This document shows positions 1 to 6,023 of a stretch of 7,720 nt of DNA, piece by piece. The stretch is from contig JAJZRT010000158.1 in NCBI GenBank assembly GCA_021802595.1, positions 1-7,720 of the forward strand. The letters are read 5' to 3'. Both the position numbers and the translations under genes were made by a program. The notes beneath the pieces were generated by a model that saw only the letters and a program-made list of their open reading frames with translations, was not told the origin of the DNA and searched no databases. How positions within the stretch are numbered: position 1 is the first letter of the stretch; the number at the start of each line of letters is the position of its first letter. Origin of the DNA: Pseudomonadota bacterium (GTDB lineage: Bacteria; Pseudomonadota; Gammaproteobacteria; Burkholderiales; Thiobacillaceae).

Positions 1-2
1 CC

Positions 3-86
3 GCCGCCAACGACCTGTCGCAGACCGCGGTCGAACTCAAGGTATTGATCGAGCAGATGCGCGAGCAGATTCAGAATCTGGAATAG
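3..86 (+). CDS. C-terminal end of a methyl-accepting chemotaxis protein (partial)
   Basis: Only the last 27 codons are in the window, ending in TAG at 84-86; the gene continues to the left. The translated tail (AANDLSQTAVELKVLIEQM, then REQIQNLE) has the heptad pattern and the composition typical of the end of the cytoplasmic signalling bundle of chemotaxis receptors, where AxxLsxxAxxLxxxIxxF-like helices close the protein. Such receptors pass ligand signals to CheA/CheW. A clean terminator follows 37 bases downstream, so the reading frame seems to end naturally and not to have been cut by the insertion. It is probably chromosomal flank and not part of the element. The family call rests on a very short stretch; another coiled-coil protein is possible. 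Confidence 0.6.
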   Translation, partial: AANDLSQTAVELKVLIEQMREQIQNLE

Positions 87-123
87 CAAATCAGGTTATT
101 TCAGTCCGTCGCAGCCTCCCCAC

Positions 124-149
124 AAAAGCCGCTAACCATGCGGCTTTTT
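124..149 (+). terminator. Intrinsic terminator after the chemotaxis-receptor gene
   Basis: A perfect 9-bp stem, AAAAGCCGC at 124-132 with GCGGCTTTT at 140-148, encloses a 7-nt loop and ends in a T run. It fits rho-independent termination of the leftward gene, which stops at 86. Because of the A/T ends it could also work weakly on the other strand. Its presence rules out the long open frame that begins inside it at 138 as the real start of the integrase. Confidence 0.88.
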
Positions 150-194
150 AGTTTCTTGTCGTTGCATGCCATGTCACATAGGCGCACAATTGTC

Positions 195-246
195 GTGTAC
201 CCAGATGTGTACCTAAGACGATTTGCGGCGAGAAAAATGGGTACAC
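195..246. promoter_or_regulatory. Three GTGTACC sites upstream of the integrase
   Basis: GTGTACCC occurs at 195-202, GTGTACC at 207-213 (12 bp from start to start, about one helical turn), and the exact reverse complement GGGTACAC at 239-246. Short repeated sites just upstream of a tyrosine recombinase gene are commonly arm-type binding sites for the recombinase or its directionality factor, or operators for integrase autoregulation. I recall similar GTGTACC motifs next to other P4-type integrases but cannot verify this here. The repeat is seen directly; the binding role is inferred. Confidence 0.5.
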
Positions 247-265
247 ATGCAAATGCGGATTCCTC

Positions 266-274
266 GGGGGGGGG
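266..274 (+). repeat. Run of nine G's in the integrase ribosome binding region
   Basis: Nine consecutive G residues lie directly before TGAC and the chosen ATG at 279. The last part, GGGGGTGA, closely matches the anti-Shine-Dalgarno complement GGAGGTGA, so the tract serves as or overlaps the ribosome binding site. Homopolymers of this length are prone to slippage during replication, which would alter Shine-Dalgarno spacing, or the frame if translation started upstream at 237. It is also a place where sequencing errors arise. Confidence 0.6.
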
Positions 275-278
275 TGAC

Positions 279-1547
279 ATGGGAAAGCTGACGGACATTG
301 AAATCAGAGGGTGGATCAAAGCGGGGGAGTGCTTTGAGGGGCGAGCCGACGGTGACGGGCTGTATCTCCGCTTCCGGGAAGGCGACTCCGGGCCAACTTG
401 GCGCTTCCGCTACCGCTTTAACGGCAAGCAGCGGGTCATGAACCTCGGCAGCTATACGGTGCTGTCACTGGCCAATGCCCGCAAGACGGCGAAGGAAATG
501 GCGGCGCGTGTGGCCTTGGGCTACGACGTGGCCGGTGAGAAGCAGGAGCGCAAGCGTGAGGCGATTGCCAAGATCGAGGACGAAAAGAACGCCTGGACTG
601 TGGCCAAGCTGGCCGATGAATATTTCGAGCGCACCATTCTTGGCCGCTGGAAACATCCGAACATCGTCCGGTCGAGAATCGAGAATGACATCAAGCCCGC
701 TATCGGCAAGATGAAAGCGGAGGATGTTCGCCCCCGAGACATTGACGCCATGATTCAGACCGTCGTGAAACGCGGCGCACCAACCGTTGCAAACGACGTG
801 CTGCGGTGGATCAAACGAATCTTTGACTTCGGCATCAAGCGGCAAGTTGTCGAAATCAATCCGGCGAGCGCCTTCAATCCCGCCGATGCTGGTGGCAAAG
901 AGGAAGCCCGTGACCGCTGGCTGACTCGCGAAGAAATCATCAAGCTGTTTCAGGCGATGCGCGACAAAGCCGGAAGCTTCACCATCGAAAATCTGTATGC
1001 GGTGCGCTTGCTGCTATTGCTGGCCGTGCGGAAAGAAGAGTTAATCGCGGCACCGTGGAAAGAGTTTGATCTTGATGGTGCCGTCTGGTATCTGCCGGAA
1101 CATCGCACCAAGACAGGAGTGGCGATTGATATTCCCCTGCCTGCCGTGGCGGTGGAAACCTTGCGCGAACTGCAACGGCTGGCTGGCGGCAGTGCCTACG
1201 TATTCCCGGCAAGGAAGATGCAAAGCCGGATGATTCCGCATATCGACCTGAACACCCTGAACGCGGCACTCTCCAAGCACATCAAGCCACAACTGAAGGA
1301 CGTGCCGAGCTTCACCATTCACGATTTCCGGCGCACGGCCCGAACCCACCTTGCCGCGCTGGGCGTCGATCCGCACATTGCTGAGCGCTGCCTGAATCAC
1401 AAGCTGAAGGGCGTGGAAGGCATCTACAACCGGCATGACTATTTCGAGGAGCGAAAAGCGGCCTTGCAGAAGTGGGCCGACTTACTCAATCAGTTCGAAC
1501 GCGGAGGCGCGGACATCATCGAGCTGCGACCGGCCAAGGCAGGTTGA
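279..1547 (+). CDS. P4/CP4-type tyrosine recombinase (integrase)
   Basis: This 422-aa site-specific recombinase would integrate and excise the element by strand exchange at att sites. The N-terminal arm-binding DUF4102-type domain covers about residues 1-90 (GLYLRF, TWRFRYRFNGK). A SAM-like core-binding domain follows at about 105-200, and the catalytic domain at about 212-400. Catalytic residues visible are Arg251 (AVRKEEL), Lys278 (HRTKTG), His348 and Arg351 (HDFRRT), His374 (CLNHK) and the nucleophile Tyr383 (GIYNRHDY). The set is complete and the length is normal for the family, so it should be active. I chose ATG 279 because homologues begin MGKLTD-like and a GGGGGTGA ribosome site precedes it. 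An in-frame ATG at 237 would add 14 residues; one at 138 lies inside the upstream terminator and is rejected. The neighbouring HTH gene starts 3 nt after the stop. Confidence 0.95.
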   Translation: MGKLTDIEIRGWIKAGECFEGRADGDGLYLRFREGDSGPTWRFRYRFNGKQRVMNLGSYTVLSLANARKTAKEMAARVALGYDVAGEKQERKREAIAKIEDEKNAWTVAKLADEYFERTILGRWKHPNIVRSRIENDIKPAIGKMKAEDVRPRDIDAMIQTVVKRGAPTVANDVLRWIKRIFDFGIKRQVVEINPASAFNPADAGGKEEARDRWLTREEIIKLFQAMRDKAGSFTIENLYAVRLLLLLAVRKEELIAAPWKEFDLDGAVWYLPEHRTKTGVAIDIPLPAVAVETLRELQRLAGGSAYVFPARKMQSRMIPHIDLNTLNAALSKHIKPQLKDVPSFTIHDFRRTARTHLAALGVDPHIAERCLNHKLKGVEGIYNRHDYFEERKAALQKWADLLNQFERGGADIIELRPAKAG

Positions 1548-1550
1548 CGG

Positions 1551-1976
1551 ATGGCTAAGATTCCGAAGTTTGATGTTCGCGTCAGCGAATGTGTCAAGCG
1601 GGCTGAATCCAGCCCGGATGCGGCGGCACAGGCACTGCTGTTCGCAGCTGAATACCTGCGGGCAGGCGAAGCATTGCCGGTCGATCTTATCGACTACCTA
1701 GTCGGTGCAATCGAGGCGGCCATGGTGAAACCAGCCGCATCCCGTGGCCGTGCTTTTCTGCACGAGTTGAAGCTGACCGCACAGAACCGCCGGCCTGTCG
1801 ATGCTGACTGGTATCAGGTCGGCATACGCTTCGATGAGTTGCTGCGTGCTGGAGAAAGTCAGAATTCGTCGAAATCACAAGTAGCGGTGGAATTTGGCAT
1901 TGGCGAGTCCACTGCCACAAGACTTTGGCGTCGATACCTGGAGGCACGCGCAATCCATGCAAAGGCCGACGAGTGA
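1551..1976 (+). CDS. Small helix-turn-helix protein next to the integrase
   Basis: A 141-aa soluble protein of unknown function whose ATG lies 3 nt after the integrase stop, so the two are probably cotranscribed. AAGGCAGG just upstream is a plausible ribosome site. Residues about 1-60 are helical and rich in Ala and acidic residues. Residues about 105-135 (KSQVAVEFGIGESTATRLWRR) read as a helix-turn-helix: VAVEFGI is the first helix, GES the turn and TATRLWRRYLEA the recognition helix. I do not recognise a named family. From its position it could be a DNA-binding partner of the integrase, such as a directionality factor, or a regulator of the att/integrase region; this is inference from layout. 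There are no membrane segments. Confidence 0.8.
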   Translation: MAKIPKFDVRVSECVKRAESSPDAAAQALLFAAEYLRAGEALPVDLIDYLVGAIEAAMVKPAASRGRAFLHELKLTAQNRRPVDADWYQVGIRFDELLRAGESQNSSKSQVAVEFGIGESTATRLWRRYLEARAIHAKADE

Positions 1977-2086
1977 GTCGAAAGCCTACGACCTTCTGGC
2001 CTGACTCCAGGGAGGCGGATCAATAAATTGCACAGCCATGCAAGCCGCGTTATGTCGATGCGGATGCTTTCAGTCAGGAGAAAGCC
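1977..2086 (+). promoter_or_regulatory. 110-bp gap before the AlpA-like gene, probable promoter region
   Basis: This is the only sizeable gap on the plus strand between the integrase and the replication operon, so the operon promoter probably lies here. I see only a weak candidate, TTGCAC (2028-2033) and TATGTC (2051-2056) with 17-bp spacing. A small dyad, TTGCA at 2028-2032 and TGCAA at 2039-2043, overlaps the possible -35 and could be an operator. The Shine-Dalgarno AGGAG at 2076-2080 sits 6 nt before the next ATG. The promoter assignment is tentative. Confidence 0.35.
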
Positions 2087-2317
2087 ATGGCTACAACTAC
2101 CGACCGGGGCCAGATAGTCCCCGCATCACTCACCCAGTTCGACTCGCTGCCGGATAGCGCCCACGTACAGGCGCGCATTGTGGCCGCCGTTGTCGGCGTC
2201 TCCGAATCCACGGTGTGGCGCATGGTCAAGCGTGGCAAGCTCCCCGCGCCGAAAAAGGTTTCTGATCGCGCTACTCGCTGGAACGTTGGCGAACTTCGCC
2301 ACGCTCTGGCAGCTTGA
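2087..2317 (+). CDS. AlpA-like helix-turn-helix regulator
   Basis: A 76-aa DNA-binding protein of the AlpA/MerR-like excisionase class. Residues about 28-75 form the winged-helix fold: IVAAVVGVSESTVWRMVKRG is the helix-turn-helix, followed by KLPAPKKVSDRATRW, the characteristic wing (P-x-P-x-x...R-x-x-x-W), and a last helix NVGELRHAL. Members of this family regulate integrase expression or assist excision in P4-like elements and cryptic prophages such as CP4-57. AGGAG at 2076-2080, 6 nt before the ATG, supports the start. Its stop overlaps a possible TTG start of the Toprim gene, so it is the first gene of the replication operon and may control it. The family call is strong; the exact target is unknown. 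Confidence 0.9.
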   Translation: MATTTDRGQIVPASLTQFDSLPDSAHVQARIVAAVVGVSESTVWRMVKRGKLPAPKKVSDRATRWNVGELRHALAA

Positions 2318-2337
2318 TCTCGGCGGCGAGCATGGCG

Positions 2338-3222
2338 ATGAACGCACCCATCGAGCAATTCCGCGCAGCGATGCGAATCGCCGGACTGACGCCCCCGGAT
2401 GCAATCGAGCCGGATGGACTGCTCCACCGATTTCATGTGGATGGTGATCGGCGCGGCAGCCGGAACGGCTGGTATGTTATACACCCCGATGGGCGGGCGG
2501 CCGGTGCTTTCGGCAGTTGGAAGACCGGCCTCAGTTCAACCTGGGCAGGCGATGGCAAGCCCATGTCGCAGGCCGAACGCAAATCCTTCGCCAGACTGAT
2601 CGAGGCGGCACGGCAGAAGGCGCAAGCCGAACGGCAGGCCGGGTACTCGGCGAGGGCGGTCGAGGCGCGTACCGAATGGGATGCCGCCGTGTCGGCTGAC
2701 CCAGCGCACCCCTACCTGATTGCCAAAGTGGTGCGGCCACATAGCCTGCGCCAGATAGGTGCGGCGCTGATCGTTCCCTTGTTCGATCTTCATAGGCAAC
2801 TGTGGAACGTGCAGCGTATCTACGCGGACGGCAGCAAACGATTTCGACCAGGCCGCGCAGGTGGGTTGTACTGCCCTATCGGCGATCTGATCGCACCGAC
2901 AACCATTCTGATCTGCGAGGGCTGGGCAACCGGCGCGACATTGCATGAGGAAACCGGGTATCCGGTGCTGTGCGCGATGAATGCCGGAAACCTGTTGCCG
3001 GTGGCGACGGCGGCGCGATCTGCCTGGCCTGCTGCCGCATTGGTAATCTGCGCGGACAGCGATCGCCATACAGATGGAAATCCGGGCTTAACCGCTGCGA
3101 CTGCTGCGGCGAGAGCAACCGGGGCGCGTCTGATCGTCCCTGAGTTCCCCGATGGCGTGGCCGGTTCCGACTTCAACGATCTGGCGGCGATCCGGCGTAA
3201 AGGGGTGTGTCATGGCACATGA
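2338..3222 (+). CDS. Toprim-domain protein, primase-like
   Basis: A 294-aa protein of the phage/plasmid Toprim primase type, which would synthesise RNA primers for replication of the element. The N-terminal part (about 25-65, HRFHVDGDRRG, GWYVIHPDGR, GSWKTG) matches the region found before Toprim in these proteins. The Toprim domain lies at about 180-285, with the catalytic Glu194 in ICEGWATG, the acidic pair Asp240/Asp242 in ICADSDRH, and GSDFNDL at 276-282. I see no CHC2 zinc finger, so independent priming is not assured. ATG 2338 has GGCGAG 7 nt upstream. ATG 2332 and TTG 2314 (overlapping the AlpA-like stop) are alternatives adding 2 and 8 residues. The end overlaps the ATPase gene by 11 nt, implying coupled translation. 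Together the two resemble a split P4 alpha protein. Confidence 0.88.
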   Translation: MNAPIEQFRAAMRIAGLTPPDAIEPDGLLHRFHVDGDRRGSRNGWYVIHPDGRAAGAFGSWKTGLSSTWAGDGKPMSQAERKSFARLIEAARQKAQAERQAGYSARAVEARTEWDAAVSADPAHPYLIAKVVRPHSLRQIGAALIVPLFDLHRQLWNVQRIYADGSKRFRPGRAGGLYCPIGDLIAPTTILICEGWATGATLHEETGYPVLCAMNAGNLLPVATAARSAWPAAALVICADSDRHTDGNPGLTAATAAARATGARLIVPEFPDGVAGSDFNDLAAIRRKGVCHGT

Positions 3223-5029
3223 TGACGCAGATGTACCGACGATTGCCGATCTGATCGAGAACGCCGCCCATCCGGCGGACGAGGTGCTTGCCGCTGCGCG
3301 TGCGATGGTTGAAAAGGCTATCGAAGAGGCTGCGAACGATGCGACGGCGCACCTTAACCCGGAGGTGATGGCCGCATTCAAGACGGTTCGTGAGTACGAC
3401 CCGATGCGGTATGAGGCCATGCGAACCCGAATGAAGCAGGCGAACAAGCTGGTGCGCATGGAGGCGCTCGACAGCTTTACCCGAGGCGATACCGATGGTG
3501 GGCAACCCCTGGAATCGGCGGCAACGGCACTGGCCGCACTTGCCACCGATGCATGCGAGTTGTGGCACGACCCGGATGGGAACGCCTTTGCCTCGTTCGA
3601 CCGTGATTACAGCGGCATGACCCATCGCGAGCATTGGCGGATTGAGTCGCCTGGCTTCCGAGAATGGCTGGCGTGGCTGGCACACACCCACCTGGGTGCT
3701 GCGCCGTCATCGGAGACCATCAAGTCCGCCATCAATGCCCTGGCCGGTCAGGCCAAATTCGATGGCGAAGAACACCGCCCATCCCTTCGTGTCGCCAGGA
3801 TAGACGCTGGCTATTGGCTGGATTTGTGCGATGAACATTGGCGGGCAATACTTGTGACTGCGGCGGGCTGGGCAATGATGGAGAAGCCGGATGTGCGCTT
3901 TGTGCGAAGCCGCGCGATGCGGGCGCTGATCGAGCCGAAGGCAGGGGCTGGCAACCTTGATTTGCTGTGGCCGCTGGTCAATGTGCCCCAGGATGATCGG
4001 CAACTGGTACAGGCATGGCTGCTGGAGGCGCTGCGACCAGACACACCTTATCCGGTGCTGGAGCTGATCGGCGAGCAAGGAAGCGCCAAGAGCACGACAC
4101 AGGAAACGCTCCGTCTGCTGATCGATCCCAACAAGGTGATGCTCAGGGGAAGGCCGAAAAATATTGAGGACGTATTTGTCTCGGCCGGATCAAACCACGT
4201 TATCAGCTTGGAAAACCTGTCTGGTATTTCGCCGGAGCTTTCCGACGCGCTGTGCACCATCGCCACGGGCGGCGGGCAAGCCGGCCGCCAGTTTTTTACC
4301 AACGGTGAGGAACACATCATCGAGGCGCACAACCCCATCATGCTCAACGGCATTGGGGCGGTGGTCGCCGTCTCCTACCTACTCGACCGGACGATTGCCG
4401 TGTGTCTGCCGGTAATTGCCAAGCGCATGACCGAGGCCGAGCATGCTGAGGAACTTAACCGTTGCGCCCCGGCCATCATGGCGGGGCTGCTCGACTTGTT
4501 CGTCAAGACGCTAGCCACTCTGAATGCCGTACACATCGACCCGCTTGAACGGCCGCGCATGGCGGATTTTGCGCAACTGGGCGAGGCCATGCACCGTGCA
4601 TCGGGTGGAGCGGCCGGCGAGTGGCTGAAGATGTACGTCGCACATCGTCAGGATGCAATTCGGCGGACAGTCGATGCCTCTCCAGTCGCGCAAGCCTGTA
4701 TCGAGTATGTGCAGGGCGGCGGCAAGTATCAGGGGACGGTGAAGGGGCTGCTTGAACTACTGAACGCCCGTAATGCCGCCCACAGCATCGAACGCGGGGA
4801 TTACTGGCCGCGCTCGCCGAAGGGCATGGGCGATGCACTGCGGCGGGCTGCACCGGCGCTGCGCCAGATCGGGGTGTATCTGTTGGTCGAGAACAAGCCA
4901 CGGCGCGATGGCGTGCATTGTGAGCTTCAGCAAGCAAGGGGCTTTATCTTTCCCGGCGGCTCAAACAGTGAGCAGGCAAGTTCACCAAGTTCACAACCTT
5001 CACCGCCCTGGAAAGAGGCAGACCGATGA
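3212..5029 (+). CDS. P-loop ATPase, helicase-like replication protein
   Basis: A 605-aa putative replicative helicase or AAA+ ATPase. The N-terminal 100 residues are helical and charged. A conserved pre-ATPase region at about 140-230 (WRIESPGFREWL, then SLRVARIDAGYWLDL) is typical of primase-associated ATPases. Walker A is GEQGSAKST at 287-295, the Walker B-like strand is VISLENLSG at about 330-338 with Glu where relatives often have Asp, sensor-like Asn is in IMLNGIG at about 376-382, and a possible arginine finger is in LLDRT at 390-394. The C-terminal domain (about 535-575, PRSPKGMGDALRRAAPALR) looks like the winged helix following D5/P4-type helicases. ATG 3212 has AAGGGG 6 nt upstream, and homologues do not need the upstream 20 codons. 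The last residues (SSPSSQPSPPW) are a low-complexity tail encoded by the iteron-like repeats. The stop overlaps the next ATG by 2 bases within ATGA. Confidence 0.88.
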   Translation: MAHDDADVPTIADLIENAAHPADEVLAAARAMVEKAIEEAANDATAHLNPEVMAAFKTVREYDPMRYEAMRTRMKQANKLVRMEALDSFTRGDTDGGQPLESAATALAALATDACELWHDPDGNAFASFDRDYSGMTHREHWRIESPGFREWLAWLAHTHLGAAPSSETIKSAINALAGQAKFDGEEHRPSLRVARIDAGYWLDLCDEHWRAILVTAAGWAMMEKPDVRFVRSRAMRALIEPKAGAGNLDLLWPLVNVPQDDRQLVQAWLLEALRPDTPYPVLELIGEQGSAKSTTQETLRLLIDPNKVMLRGRPKNIEDVFVSAGSNHVISLENLSGISPELSDALCTIATGGGQAGRQFFTNGEEHIIEAHNPIMLNGIGAVVAVSYLLDRTIAVCLPVIAKRMTEAEHAEELNRCAPAIMAGLLDLFVKTLATLNAVHIDPLERPRMADFAQLGEAMHRASGGAAGEWLKMYVAHRQDAIRRTVDASPVAQACIEYVQGGGKYQGTVKGLLELLNARNAAHSIERGDYWPRSPKGMGDALRRAAPALRQIGVYLLVENKPRRDGVHCELQQARGFIFPGGSNSEQASSPSSQPSPPWKEADR

Positions 5030-5070
5030 AGCCGACGATGGCGAACTTGGTGAACATGGTGAACTTCACC
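4978..5070. repeat. Cluster of GGTGAAC iteron-like repeats, candidate replication origin
   Basis: Three tandem 9-bp units, AAGTTCACC, AAGTTCACA and ACCTTCACC, occupy 4978-5004. After a 44-bp gap, GGTGAACAT (5049-5057) and GGTGAACTT (5058-5066) are tandem in the opposite orientation, and a further inverted TTCACC at 5065-5070 creates the palindrome GGTGAACTTCACC. The left and right groups form a perfect 13-bp inverted repeat, GTTCACCAAGTTC at 4980-4992 with GAACTTGGTGAAC at 5043-5055. From memory, phage P4 alpha binds type I iterons of the form GGTGAACA at its ori and crr. Here the repeats follow directly on the primase-like and helicase-like genes, which suggests an origin or a control site. 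No clearly AT-rich stretch lies beside them. The repeats are seen directly; the origin role is inferred. Confidence 0.6.
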
Positions 5071-5151
5071 CGTCTATGTTGGAACCCGCACGAATGGGTA
5101 GTGCTGGGGGATTTCTCCGGCATAGCCGCGAGCGCTGGCCGGGATTGGTGA
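5026..5151 (+). CDS. 41-aa small ORF between the ATPase and winged-helix genes
   Basis: A short frame starting in the ATGA that ends the ATPase gene and stopping one base before the ATG of the next gene. GAGG at 5015-5018 lies 7 nt before its ATG, a well-placed ribosome site. The product begins MKPTMANLVNMVNFTRLCWN, its first third being encoded by the iteron-like repeats, and ends in GRDW. It has no recognisable domain. It may be a real small protein, or a leader that couples translation of the ATPase to the downstream gene. The positioning on both sides argues against chance, but protein conservation is unknown. Confidence 0.5.
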   Translation: MKPTMANLVNMVNFTRLCWNPHEWVVLGDFSGIAASAGRDW

Positions 5152-5152
5152 C

Positions 5153-5443
5153 ATGATTGACCGACAGCGGCAACTACAAACCATCCGCAGCCAGGTGCTG
5201 GCCTTGATCGAAGCGGCATCCCGTCCGCTGACGGGGAAAGAGATTGCGCGGGCGGCGGGCATCCCCTACAAACCCACGATTGACGCGCTGAACAAGCTGC
5301 ATGATTACGGGAAGGTGCGTCGTATCGGGGCGAAGTTCACGGCACGGTGGGCAGTGAATCGCCCAGCAGAAACTGCCGACCTGCTCACGCCCATCACGCT
5401 GTCATTTTCCAGGCCACGCGGGGGCGGCGGCGGGAATAAATAA
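5153..5443 (+). CDS. Small winged-helix-like DNA-binding protein
   Basis: A 96-aa protein of unknown specific function, last in the plus-strand operon. Residues about 8-70 have the pattern of a winged helix: an N-terminal helix (TIRSQVLALIEAA), a helix-turn-helix (PLTGKEIARAAGIPYKPTIDAL, read over about 25-46), and a beta wing (GKVRRIGAKFTARWAV). This is similar in style to MarR/ArsR-like or replication-initiation regulators. The tail is low complexity (RPRGGGGGNK). Its start is 1 nt after the stop of the small ORF, and I see no strong ribosome site of its own, so it probably depends on translational coupling. It could regulate the operon or bind the nearby repeats; this is inference from position. 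Confidence 0.75.
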   Translation: MIDRQRQLQTIRSQVLALIEAASRPLTGKEIARAAGIPYKPTIDALNKLHDYGKVRRIGAKFTARWAVNRPAETADLLTPITLSFSRPRGGGGGNK

Positions 5444-5517
5444 TCAGCATGCTCTTCCGTGTGAGAAAGGGTTATTTCAATGCAGGTGAGAGGCGCAGGC
5501 CCTGGTCATGCACGGCG
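5444..5517. other. Convergent gap with no clear terminator
   Basis: This 74-bp space separates the ends of the plus-strand replication operon and the minus-strand envelope operon. One would expect a bidirectional terminator here. I find only weak self-complementarity (for example CAGG with CCTG around 5483-5504) and no T tract on either strand, so termination may be rho-dependent or the transcripts may overlap. Confidence 0.4.
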
Positions 5518-5724
5518 TCAGGTGCTGTTGCGGCGCAGCCAGTTGAGGATGGCGGCATGGATACGCCCGAAGAAGCCTTTGCCCTCGAAGCGGAATTCCT
5601 GGCGAAAGTGCTTGTGGCCGCAGCCGTCGATGATGATGGGCGCAGTGGGTGGAATATCGGGCATCGGGTTTGTTGGCGTTGCGGTGGCGGTCATTGTCGG
5701 CGGTACTCCGAACGGCTGAGTCAT
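5518..5724 (-). CDS. 68-aa hypothetical protein, last gene of the minus-strand operon
   Basis: A small soluble protein with an N-terminal Pro/Thr-rich low-complexity segment (about 1-30) and a more conserved-looking C-terminal part (IIIDGCGHKHFRQEFRFEG, followed by GFFGRIHAAILNWLRRN). The DGCGHKHFRQ stretch has one Cys and two His close together, but a single Cys is not enough to claim a zinc site. The C-terminus reads as an amphipathic helix. The ATG overlaps the stop of the preceding gene in ATGA, so translation is coupled. I do not recognise the family. Confidence 0.65.
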   Translation of the reverse strand: MTQPFGVPPTMTATATPTNPMPDIPPTAPIIIDGCGHKHFRQEFRFEGKGFFGRIHAAILNWLRRNST

Positions 5725-6017
5725 TCCACATTATCCATGACCGACGAAGCGGCAGGCGGATGCTGGCACAGGCCATACTCCTGCGCCTTCTCCCAACTCG
5801 ATAGATGGCTCAGGCCCGGTTCCAGCTTCACGCGGATTTCCTCGCGTTCCTGCGCCTTGAGTGCGTCCAGATATTCGCCGGAGGCAATCAGTTCCTTGAC
5901 GGTCTGCGGCCAGCCCAGCGCCCAGCGGTTTGCAATCTCGATGGCGGTGTCAGACATCCGGCCAAGGGCATGCCGCATTTCTGGCGGATACTGGCGGGGC
6001 TTGTAGAGGGATTGCAT
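5721..6017 (-). CDS. 98-aa hypothetical protein of the minus-strand operon
   Basis: A small, probably cytoplasmic helical protein without signal peptide or membrane segment. Notable stretches are YPPEMRHALGRMSDTAIEIA and RWALGWPQTVKELIASGEYL in the first 55 residues, followed by a charged helix (DALKAQEREEIRVK). I have an impression of meeting the phrase RWxLGWPxxVxxLIAxGEYL in hypothetical proteins of other proteobacterial mobile elements, but cannot confirm it. It starts 6 nt after the stop of the polytopic membrane protein gene and ends in a 4-nt overlap with the next gene. Its ribosome site is weak (AGCTGG), so coupling is likely. The function is unknown. Confidence 0.75.
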   Translation of the reverse strand: MQSLYKPRQYPPEMRHALGRMSDTAIEIANRWALGWPQTVKELIASGEYLDALKAQEREEIRVKLEPGLSHLSSWEKAQEYGLCQHPPAASSVMDNVE

Positions 6018-6023
6018 GGCCAG

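Noticed and set aside
138..278. Upstream extension of the integrase to ATG 138 (469 aa)
   Set aside because: The ATG is in the loop of an intrinsic terminator and the added residues do not resemble an integrase N-terminus; ATG 279 has a good ribosome site.
3152..3211. Upstream extension of the ATPase gene by 20 codons
   Set aside because: It would overlap the Toprim gene deeply, encodes an unlikely peptide and lacks a ribosome site; ATG 3212 has AAGGGG at proper distance.
4773..5156. Plus-strand 127-aa frame across the ATPase end
   Set aside because: It overlaps the ATPase C-terminal domain and the 41-codon ORF in another frame and shows no protein-like pattern.
5444..5517. Bidirectional terminator between the convergent operons
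   Set aside because: No stem of useful strength with a T tract is visible on either strand.
5449..6006. Plus-strand open frame of 185 aa
   Set aside because: It lies antisense to two minus-strand genes that are linked by an ATGA overlap, has no recognisable domain and a Cys/Arg/Ser-rich composition typical of a shadow frame.
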